5,679 bases of DNA from JAPUME01 sp964605715 (GTDB lineage: Bacteria; Acidobacteriota; Terriglobia; UBA7540; JAPUME01): the NCBI GenBank assembly GCA_964605715.1, contig CAZSDV010000089.1, positions 1 through 5,679 on the forward strand, read 5' to 3'. The position numbers were made by a program, and so were the translations under genes. Positions within the stretch are counted from its first letter, which is position 1. Each line of letters starts with the position of its first letter. This document shows, piece after piece, positions 1-5,549 of the stretch. Under the pieces are notes generated by a model. The model searched no databases and was not told where the DNA came from. It was given only the letters and a program-made list of their open reading frames with translations.

Positions 1-24
1 CGCGAATACGACCATGCGTTTCAT
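1..24 (-). CDS. Start of a minus-strand gene, partial (possible exported protein)
   Basis: Read on the minus strand, an ATG at 24-22 opens a frame that runs to the window edge and encodes MKRMVVFA. A short basic N-terminus followed by hydrophobic residues is how signal peptides commonly begin, but eight residues cannot prove this. The main support is a strong Shine-Dalgarno sequence, GGAGAGG on the minus strand (plus positions 33-39), with eight bases between it and the ATG. The gene would be divergent from the large helicase gene at 225. No function can be assigned. The alternative is that this is chance and the left edge is non-coding, or belongs to a plus-strand reading frame ending at 129. 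Confidence 0.45.
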
Positions 25-32
25 GTCGATAA

Positions 33-39
33 CCTCTCC
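33..39 (-). promoter_or_regulatory. Ribosome binding site for the minus-strand partial gene
   Basis: The minus strand reads GGAGAGG here, eight bases before the ATG at 24-22. This is the best-formed Shine-Dalgarno sequence in the left part of the window and is what makes the tiny partial gene credible. Confidence 0.45.
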
Positions 40-224
40 ATGTATCAGTTAAATCCAGGCAATAGCCTATGCGAAGGCATGGGCGGGGGCAAGGAGAGGC
101 AGCGACCGATTGGCCAGATGAACATCTAAAAGCATCACGGTACACTGGTTAGCCGCAGTTTTGGTGCTCTTCAAACATAAGTAAGCGAGCTGATAGCCAC
201 CCTCAAGGGGCCGCAGTCCGATCT
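40..224. other. Divergent intergenic region, no gene seen
   Basis: This stretch separates the putative minus-strand gene at the left edge from the helicase gene and should hold both promoters. I could not find a convincing -35/-10 pair at normal spacing on either strand. A second purine-rich AAGGAGAGG at about 91-99 serves no sensible reading frame: the nearest ATG (118) is followed by a stop after three codons. The helicase start at 225 has only a weak AGGGG at 206-210, about 14 bases upstream, so its translation may be weak, leaderless or otherwise controlled. Confidence 0.5.
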
Positions 225-3200
225 ATGACTCCCGTTAAATCAAAAAAAGCTCGAACGAAGGCAGCTGACAAGACAGCTCCGAAGCCTGGCTCTTTTGAGC
301 ACATCGAAGCCCAACTGCACGCGCTGGGGGACAAACGGGGAAACACGGCCAAGGGCGACGCCTTCGAGGAATTGTGCTGCGACTACTTGCTGGCTTCCTA
401 CCCCCAGGTAAAGGAGGCCTGGCTACGGGATGCCCGACCCGAAACCCAAGGGGCTGACATGGGAATTGACGTCTTCGCCCGAACTACCTCCGGGGAACTG
501 TGGGCGATCCAGGCAAAAGCGTACAAGGCTAAATACGCTATCAAGAAAGGGGACATCGACTCGTTCCTCGCAGAGTCCAGTCGGTCCAAATATGCCTTTC
601 GACTCCTGATTGCAACCACAGACGGAGTCGGTCCAAACGCCAGGCATACGCTCGCGGGCCAGGAAAAAGGAGTCGGTCTTGTCCTGCGCAGCGATTTGGC
701 CAATAGCAAAGTCAAATGGCCAGCCAAGCTCGGCAAACCCCTGAAAAAGCTGCCGAGAAATAAGCCTGATGAGCACCAAAAGGACGCCATCAAGAATGTA
801 GTAAAGGGTTTCCGAAAACACGACCGTGGGCAATTGATAATGGCCTGCGGAACGGGCAAGACGCTGACAACTCTCTGGATCAATGAGCGTCTCAAAAGCC
901 AGAGAACCCTGGTGCTGGTCCCCTCGCTATCCCTGATAAGTCAAACCTTCAAGGAATGGAACCGCGACTGCAAGAAGCCCTTTGACCCCCTGGTCGTCTG
1001 CTCTGACCAGACAGTTCTCAAAGGTGGAGAGGACGCTCTGATAGAATCAACCGCTGAACTCGGGGTCCCGGTCACAACAAACCTTGGCGAAATACGGTCG
1101 TTTCTTCGCAAACCCAGGGAACGGCCAAGTGTTGTCTTTTGCACCTACCAATCGTCGGACCTGATTGCAGAAGCGCAGAAATCACGAGCCCAAGTCTTTG
1201 ACCTGGTCTTGGCGGACGAAGCGCACCGCTGCGCGGGAGCAAAAGCCGGGTTGTTTGCCACCGTGCTGGACGCCGGGAAGATAAAGGCCAAGCGGCGGTT
1301 ATTCGCCACGGCAACTCCGCGGTATTTCACCCCGCAGGTTCGCAAACTGGCCAAAAACCGTAACCATGAGCTGACCTCCATGGATGACCAAAGTCAATTC
1401 GGGCCAATATTCCACGAGCTAAACTTTGCCGAGGCAATCAAAAGGAGACTCCTTGCCGACTACCAAGTGGTCGTTTTTGGCGTAACGGATCAAGAGGCGC
1501 GAAGATTGGCCGAAAAAGCCGAGCTGGTAAAGACCACGGATAATGTCGAAATCGATGCGCGTACATTGGCGGCGCAGATTGGCTTGGCCAAGGCCATTCG
1601 CAAATATGACCTCAAGAAGGTCATCTCCTTCCATTCTTCTGTCGCCAAGGCCAGGACCTTCTCAAATGAAAACAATGAAGCCTCCTTCGCCCGCCGGACT
1701 GCGAAAATGCCAAGAGGTGTTCGTCCAACAGGAAGATTCTGGACAGACCATATATCAGGGAAAACACCTACTGAAAGACGCAACTCCCTAATCAAACATT
1801 TTTCCAACTTGCCGAGCAACATGCGCGGCCTCTTGGCCAACTGCGCCTGTTTAGGGGAAGGCGTAGACGTGCCTGTCCTTGATGGGGTCGCCTTCATCGC
1901 TCCAAAACGGTCACAGATCGATATCATCCAGGCTGTCGGACGAGTGATTCGAAAAATTCGGGATGCCGAAGAAGTAAAGATTGGAACGATAGTGATTCCG
2001 CTATTTATCGATGACTCCGAAGATGCTGACGAAGCTCTCTCGGATTCCGTCTACGAACCGGTCTGGCGTGTGATTTGTGCGCTTCGCGCACACGATAAAA
2101 CGTTAGCCGAGCAACTCGACAAAGTAAGGCTGAACCTTGGTCGCCTGAGAAAACTCAAATCGGGATTCCGCTTACCGGACAAGATACACGTCGATCTGCC
2201 GCGCAACTTGCCAGCAAATTTCTTCAGAGCGTTCCAAGTAAGAACTGTTGAAACAACAACCCGCCGGCAATTCTTGCCTTTTGAAGAGGCCAGAGCCTTC
2301 GTTCGCACGCTTGGGCTGCAGGGGGTCGAAGATTGGTACCTATACTTGGATGTTCTGCCGTGGGGTATCTACAAAGGATGGACTGGATACGGCGACTGGC
2401 TCGGGACGGGGAACATTGCAAATTTTAACCGGGTTTTTATGCCCTTCGAGGAAGCTCGCGCGTTTGTGCGCGCACTCAAACTGTCTAACAACATCGAATG
2501 GCTACGTTACTGTAAAGGTGATCTACCAGGCAAACCGCCTAAGCCCGACGATATTCCCACTGGACCCGGACGTATCTATAAGGATGAGGGATGGGAAGGG
2601 GTAGGTGACTGGTTAGGAACCGGTCGAACTCGTAATTTTAGACCCTTCAAGGAAGCTCGCGCATTTGTTCGCAAGCTCAAGCTGAAAGGTGACGCTGAAT
2701 GGCGCCGTTACTGTAAGGGCCAGCTACCTGACAAGCCGCCACTACCAAATGACATTCCTTCTTCACCCGACAAGCCCTATAAGAATGATGGATGGGCGGG
2801 GATGGGTGATTGGCTCGGAACGGGAACTGTAGCCACACAAAAACGAAATTACCTGCCCTTCAAAAAGGCTCGTGCCTTTGCGCGTAAGCTGAACTTACGC
2901 AATGTTCCAGAATGGTTTGAGTACTGCAAGAATGGACTACCAGGCAAACCGCCTAAGCCAGATAACATATCGACCACTCCTGAGGGCACCTACAAAACCA
3001 AGGGCTGGGCCGGATACGGTGACTGGCTAGGAACTGGAAACATTGCAAATTTTAGAAGAAGATTTTTGCCCTTCAAGGAAGCTCGAGCATTTGTACACAA
3101 ATTAAAACTGAAGAGAAGGACTGACTGGCCTAAGTACTGCAACGGCGAGATCCCTGGCAAGCCTGCTAAGCCTGACAACATTCCGTTTCACCCAGAGAGA

Positions 3201-4118
3201 ACTTATAAAGACGAGGGCTGGAGCAGTAGTGGCGACTGGATTGGAACGGACTCAATCTCCCGTAGAGACAGAATCTTTCGTCCCTTTAAAGCGGCTCGCT
3301 CATTTGTTCGCAAGCTCAAGCTGAAAGGCCAAGCCGAATGGCAGCGCTACTATAAAGGTGACTTGCCAGACAAGCCGCCGAAGCCCGACGACATTCCAAC
3401 AGACCCTGGTCGCGTCTACAAAAATAAAGGCTGGGCTGGATACGGCGATTGGCTGGGAACAGGGACAATAGCGACCCATGAACGAATTTACCTATCCTTC
3501 AAAAGGGCTCGTACTTTTGCGCGTAAGCTCAAACTGCGTAGCCAGACCGAATGGTTTGGATACACCAAAGGACAACTACCCGGTAAACCACCGTTACCCG
3601 ACAATATCCCTGCTAACCCCCATCAGACCTACAAGGCCAAAGGCTGGGCTGGATACGGCGATTGGTTAGGGACAGGAACCGTAGCCACGCGTAACCGAGT
3701 TTATATGAGCTACAAAAAAGCTCGCTCATTTGTTCGCAAGCTCAAGCTGTCCAGCCATAAAGAATGGCGACGGTACCTCAAGGGTGAGATCCCCGGAAAA
3801 CCAGCTAAGCCTGACAACATTCCTAATGCCCCCGAATTTGCCTACAAGAATAAAGGATGGGTTGGGTGGGGTGACTGGCTGGGCACGGGGATAATAGCCG
3901 CACAAAAACGAAATTACCTACCCTTCAAAAAGGCTCGTGCTTTTGCGCGTAAGCTCAAGCTCTCTAGCTACTCAGAATGGCAACGTTACTGTAAAGGCCA
4001 GCTACCTGACAAACCTGCTAAGCCGGAAAATATTCCTAATTATCCCGATGGGGTCTATAAGAATGAAGGTTGGGATGGGTGGGGCTACTGGTTAGGGAAG
4101 GCCAAGAGAGGGCGATAA
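225..4118 (+). CDS. Type ISP-like nuclease-helicase fused to nine C-terminal tandem repeats
   Basis: A 1297-residue protein in three parts. (1) Nuclease, about residues 40-170: PD-(D/E)xK fold of the Mrr/Type ISP kind, with an early acidic pair E48/E49, catalytic D82 in GID, and Q96-A97-K98 as the QxK motif. (2) Superfamily 2 motor, about 180-600: DEHQ at 182-185, Walker A ACGTGKT with K212, DEAH box 331-334, motif III TAT 362-364, motif V GEGVD 544-548, and motif VI Q569..G572-R573..R576. (3) A linker to 683, then nine repeats from 684 to the C-terminus, rich in Lys/Arg. Every expected catalytic residue is present, so the enzyme looks active. In Type ISP enzymes (LlaGI class) a motor-coupler is followed by an adenine methyltransferase and a recognition domain; neither is present here. 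ATG 225 is the first possible start: the frame upstream is closed by TAG at 150 and has no start codon in between. Likely a cytoplasmic, ATP-driven DNA defence enzyme (inference). Function is confident at domain level and unproven biologically. Confidence 0.9.
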   Translation: MTPVKSKKARTKAADKTAPKPGSFEHIEAQLHALGDKRGNTAKGDAFEELCCDYLLASYPQVKEAWLRDARPETQGADMGIDVFARTTSGELWAIQAKAYKAKYAIKKGDIDSFLAESSRSKYAFRLLIATTDGVGPNARHTLAGQEKGVGLVLRSDLANSKVKWPAKLGKPLKKLPRNKPDEHQKDAIKNVVKGFRKHDRGQLIMACGTGKTLTTLWINERLKSQRTLVLVPSLSLISQTFKEWNRDCKKPFDPLVVCSDQTVLKGGEDALIESTAELGVPVTTNLGEIRSFLRKPRERPSVVFCTYQSSDLIAEAQKSRAQVFDLVLADEAHRCAGAKAGLFATVLDAGKIKAKRRLFATATPRYFTPQVRKLAKNRNHELTSMDDQSQFGPIFHELNFAEAIKRRLLADYQVVVFGVTDQEARRLAEKAELVKTTDNVEIDARTLAAQIGLAKAIRKYDLKKVISFHSSVAKARTFSNENNEASFARRTAKMPRGVRPTGRFWTDHISGKTPTERRNSLIKHFSNLPSNMRGLLANCACLGEGVDVPVLDGVAFIAPKRSQIDIIQAVGRVIRKIRDAEEVKIGTIVIPLFIDDSEDADEALSDSVYEPVWRVICALRAHDKTLAEQLDKVRLNLGRLRKLKSGFRLPDKIHVDLPRNLPANFFRAFQVRTVETTTRRQFLPFEEARAFVRTLGLQGVEDWYLYLDVLPWGIYKGWTGYGDWLGTGNIANFNRVFMPFEEARAFVRALKLSNNIEWLRYCKGDLPGKPPKPDDIPTGPGRIYKDEGWEGVGDWLGTGRTRNFRPFKEARAFVRKLKLKGDAEWRRYCKGQLPDKPPLPNDIPSSPDKPYKNDGWAGMGDWLGTGTVATQKRNYLPFKKARAFARKLNLRNVPEWFEYCKNGLPGKPPKPDNISTTPEGTYKTKGWAGYGDWLGTGNIANFRRRFLPFKEARAFVHKLKLKRRTDWPKYCNGEIPGKPAKPDNIPFHPERTYKDEGWSSSGDWIGTDSISRRDRIFRPFKAARSFVRKLKLKGQAEWQRYYKGDLPDKPPKPDDIPTDPGRVYKNKGWAGYGDWLGTGTIATHERIYLSFKRARTFARKLKLRSQTEWFGYTKGQLPGKPPLPDNIPANPHQTYKAKGWAGYGDWLGTGTVATRNRVYMSYKKARSFVRKLKLSSHKEWRRYLKGEIPGKPAKPDNIPNAPEFAYKNKGWVGWGDWLGTGIIAAQKRNYLPFKKARAFARKLKLSSYSEWQRYCKGQLPDKPAKPENIPNYPDGVYKNEGWDGWGYWLGKAKRGR
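2274..4115 (+). repeat. Nine-unit coding tandem repeat (213-bp period)
   Basis: Unit starts are 2274, 2439, 2640, 2853, 3066, 3279, 3492, 3705 and 3918 (residues 684, 739, 806, 877, 948, 1019, 1090, 1161, 1232). Units 3 to 8 are each exactly 71 residues; unit 1 has 55, unit 2 has 67 and unit 9 has 66. Each unit opens with LPFxxARxFVRKLKL, then ExW or DW, YCKG, a Pro-rich LPxKPxxPDxIP stretch, YKxxGW and finally GDWLGTG, followed by a 5-11 residue linker. Units are basic and rich in Trp/Tyr, which fits nucleic-acid binding. From memory, similar units of about 70 residues, sometimes called integrase repeat units, occur in algal, algal-virus and planctomycete proteins, including helicases; their function is not established. 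They differ from the classical helicase-associated (HA) domain, though they sit in a comparable place. Confidence 0.93.
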
Positions 4119-4159
4119 ACCTCCACTATCTTCTTCGCTGTCCTCTGCAGAGTACCCCT

Positions 4160-4579
4160 TCAGTACCGCTTCAGCAGACTGTCATAAGAACTCTCGAGCA
4201 ACCGGTCGTTGGCGAGACGATTCTCGATCTTGTCCTCGACGGTTTTCTCCCTGGCTTCATCCACTGCCAGCTGGAAAAGACGCAGTGCGCCCTGTAGTCC
4301 CATCTCGGCGACCTTGGGACTCGGCCCGAGCGCGTACCTGGCAATCCAGTCCCGCGCCACACAACCGAGGGGGCTCCAATTCGGAGGATTTGTTGCCCCA
4401 TCAAGCCCCCCTGAGACCCCAATTCCACTCCCACCAAGACCGCTCCCATTCGGGCATTCTTTTGCCCCAGTAAGCCCAATAACGATGCACGCCTGGGGGA
4501 CACCAATCCGGGCTTCTCCCCCCGCGGCCCGAGGTCCCAGTCCTCTGTAGTCCCATGTTCTGCTATCCTGTGGAGTCAT
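4160..4579 (-). CDS. Unknown 139-residue protein with Gly-rich N-terminal half
   Basis: I do not recognise this protein. The frame could begin at GTG 4642 (160 aa), but the ATG at 4579-4577 is preferred because GGAG lies five bases before it on the minus strand. The N-terminal half (to about residue 75) is rich in Gly, Pro and Asn and holds a duplicated GLxGAxxxPNxSxLG module. The C-terminal 65 residues (from CVARDWIARYALG) are predicted mostly helical and charged, with VAEMGLQGALRLFQLAV and KTVEDKIENRL segments. Codons in this part favour G/C at the third position, as expected of real coding DNA on this strand. There are no signal peptide or membrane segments. It converges on the helicase gene, whose stop is 41 bp away, and is head to head with the gene at 4578. 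The helical end could be the functional domain and the Gly-rich part a flexible arm, but that is inference. Confidence 0.65.
   Translation of the reverse strand: MTPQDSRTWDYRGLGPRAAGGEARIGVPQACIVIGLTGAKECPNGSGLGGSGIGVSGGLDGATNPPNWSPLGCVARDWIARYALGPSPKVAEMGLQGALRLFQLAVDEAREKTVEDKIENRLANDRLLESSYDSLLKRY
4373..4477 (-). repeat. Imperfect 36-bp duplication inside the unknown minus-strand gene
   Basis: Two copies, 4442-4477 and 4373-4408, match at 27 of 36 bases by hand alignment with no gap. They encode GLTGAKECPNGS and GLDGATNPPNWS, each followed by a Leu-Gly pair. The copies are 69 bp apart, a multiple of three, so the frame is kept. The surrounding 4330-4540 is rich in C runs on the plus strand. 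Confidence 0.6.
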
Positions 4580-5357
4580 GTCATCTCCACTCGACTGCTT
4601 ACTACTCCAGGCGGACCTCAAACGGACGATCTCCGAGGACACCTTCCCACTTCAGCGCATGACTGCTAAGGCCGTCATGGCCTCGCTCGGGGAGCTGAAG
4701 CCAGGGAGCGCAATGGAGGTTGAACTGGAGCGCTGCTCAAAGCTGGCTGAGTTAACGTCCATAGAAGATGCCCGGGGGAGTCTTAGCGGCCTCTCTTACC
4801 AATTGGCCTTCGGAACCGAGGTTCGGGAAGAAAGAGATGCTGCCTGCGTCGCCTTGGTGGGCCTGACAGCGCTCAAACAGGACAATAAAGACCCCGGCCC
4901 CTGTAAAGGTCTGCAAGGACTGGGAGTAAGCATCGTTATTGGCTCCAGCGAATACCCGCCAGATCCAGCTCAACTAATTCCTCATATAGCCCTGACCAAG
5001 GTAGCCAAACTTGAGGGGTTGAGCCCTCCCCTCGCTAAGCTTTGCAGGGATGTGGCTGAAGGGAGGATCCCCCCCACCAGCGAGGATCTCATCTGCCAAA
5101 TGGGAGACGCCTTGGATGGGACTCTAACAGGTGCAGCTAGGGACAAAGCCACGGGTGCTTCCAAGAGTTCATCTTCAACCAGCAAGAAGAAGCGCGGCCG
5201 CCCCATCGATACCAACCACGCCACCGACAAGAAAATTTACGATGCGTGGAAAACGGGCAGATATAAGACTTATAAAGAACTCGCAAATGCGATGGGCGAA
5301 AAATTGCGGCCGATTAAGTTGGCCTTGGACCGCGAACGGAAACGCCGGAAAAAATAG
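4578..5357 (+). CDS. Unknown protein with C-terminal RGRP motif and predicted HTH
   Basis: A 259-residue protein. Residues 1 to about 185 are a helical, mildly acidic domain that I do not recognise; it has no signal peptide or membrane segment. About 186-209 is a Ser/Thr/Lys linker ending in KKKRGRP, an AT-hook-like minor-groove motif at 206-209. Residues about 218-259 (KIYDAWKTGRYKTYKELANA and a basic tail ending RKRRKK) look like a small HTH of the kind found in resolvase or sigma-like proteins. The protein is therefore most likely a DNA-binding regulator or a factor of a mobile element; from memory, comparable RGRP-HTH tails occur in planctomycete hypothetical proteins. The start is uncertain. 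ATG 4578 overlaps the divergent gene's start and has a GGAG only two bases away. ATG 4713, with GGGAG four bases upstream, is a credible alternative that would remove 45 residues. Confidence 0.8.
   Translation: MSSPLDCLLLQADLKRTISEDTFPLQRMTAKAVMASLGELKPGSAMEVELERCSKLAELTSIEDARGSLSGLSYQLAFGTEVREERDAACVALVGLTALKQDNKDPGPCKGLQGLGVSIVIGSSEYPPDPAQLIPHIALTKVAKLEGLSPPLAKLCRDVAEGRIPPTSEDLICQMGDALDGTLTGAARDKATGASKSSSSTSKKKRGRPIDTNHATDKKIYDAWKTGRYKTYKELANAMGEKLRPIKLALDRERKRRKK
4585..4588 (-). promoter_or_regulatory. Ribosome binding site deciding the minus-strand start
   Basis: GGAG on the minus strand, five bases before the ATG at 4579-4577. It lies inside the coding sequence of the divergent gene that starts at 4578. 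The opposite start has GGAG at 4572-4575, only two bases before its ATG, which is too close to be ideal. Confidence 0.5.
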
Positions 5358-5365
5358 CGTCAAGC

Positions 5366-5478
5366 AGGTTTATTTATTCCGACACCCCCTGTCGGAGAGT
5401 GGAACCCCCTGCCACACAGTGACTTGCCCACACGCCCCCTCGGAATAAATAGGTCGGAATAATTAAATTTCCGAACCT
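5366..5478. repeat. Palindromic intergenic element with CCCCCT motifs
   Basis: This region is non-coding and starts eight bases after the stop of the preceding gene. It holds a 12-bp perfect inverted repeat, TATTTATTCCGA (5371-5382) and TCGGAATAAATA (5440-5451). TCGGAATAA occurs twice as a direct repeat (5440-5448 and 5454-5462). A second inverted repeat is TCGGAA (5454-5459) and TTCCGA (5469-5474) around nine A/T bases. AGGTT (5366-5370) and AACCT (5474-5478) mark the outer ends. TCCGA or TCGGA occurs five times in all. CCCCCT occurs at 5385, 5405 and 5435. It may be an operator, recombinase site, small non-autonomous element or transcription end; the sequence does not decide between these. 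Confidence 0.7.
5378..5396 (+). terminator. Perfect 7-bp hairpin with CCCCC loop; possible terminator
   Basis: TCCGACA (5378-5384) and TGTCGGA (5390-5396) pair perfectly around a CCCCC loop, 20 bases after the stop codon at 5355-5357. Position and G/C content suit a transcription end, but no T-run follows, so an intrinsic terminator is not established. The left arm shares TCCGA with the longer 12-bp inverted repeat, so the two structures exclude each other. Confidence 0.35.
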
Positions 5479-5483
5479 CCCCT

Positions 5484-5546
5484 GATACTCCTCTCAGCGG
5501 CCCGGCATTGTGCTGGCGCCCTTAAACATTATTTTCAAGGAGTATC
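5484..5546 (+). promoter_or_regulatory. Inverted repeat covering the ribosome binding site of the next gene
   Basis: GATACTCCT (5484-5492) is the exact reverse complement of AGGAGTATC (5538-5546). The right arm contains the Shine-Dalgarno AAGGAG (5537-5542), seven bases before ATG 5550. Inside the loop CCGGCA (5502-5507) and TGCTGG (5511-5516) can form a second stem, counting one G-U pair, around TTG. If transcription starts upstream of 5484, the mRNA could hide its own ribosome binding site. Such function is inference. Confidence 0.45.
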
Positions 5547-5549
5547 GCA

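Noticed and set aside
1..129. Plus-strand open frame reaching from the left edge to TAA at 127-129, which could be the end of an upstream gene.
   Set aside because: Forty-two open codons are not unusual by chance at this base composition, and I recognise no domain. It conflicts with the minus-strand start that has a strong ribosome binding site. Sequence left of the window would settle it.
1543..1791. 82-residue plus-strand frame inside the helicase gene.
   Set aside because: It lies wholly within the motor domain in another frame, has no ribosome binding site and no recognisable domain, so it is a shadow.
398..2421. Several minus-strand frames of 65-165 residues opposite the nuclease-helicase region.
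   Set aside because: The plus strand here encodes a continuous, motif-complete enzyme. The opposite frames are unlike any family I know and overlap each other in different frames.
2274..4115. The 213-bp repeats considered as a CRISPR-like or satellite array.
   Set aside because: They are in frame, encode a conserved protein unit with synonymous differences, and lack the short identical repeats and unique spacers of a CRISPR.
4119..4159. Terminator between the convergent helicase and minus-strand genes.
   Set aside because: Only a short CTCTGCAGAG palindrome at 4143-4152 is seen, without a T-run or adequate loop.
4209..4550. 113-residue plus-strand frame opposite the unknown minus gene.
   Set aside because: It is rich in Ser and Pro, as expected when reading the complement of a Gly-rich gene, and lacks a ribosome binding site. 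The minus frame has better codon bias and a helical domain.
4292..4556. Direct repeat CTGTAGTCCCAT at 4292-4303 and 4545-4556, tested as possible ends of an inserted element.
   Set aside because: Both copies lie inside the minus-strand gene, with no target duplication or inverted ends around them. A 12-bp match alone is weak evidence.
4160..4579. NPPNW in the minus-strand protein, resembling the NPPY/NPPF/NPPW motif of adenine methyltransferases.
   Set aside because: The fourth residue is Asn rather than an aromatic, there is no SAM-binding FxGxG motif, and the stretch belongs to the internal Gly-rich duplication in a protein too short for such an enzyme.
5385..5439. Four G-tracts on the minus strand (complement of CCCCC at 5385, 5405 and 5435, and CCC at 5427) as a G-quadruplex.
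   Set aside because: Two of the loops would be 15 and 17 bases, too long for a canonical quadruplex. Hairpin explanations fit the flanking symmetry better.
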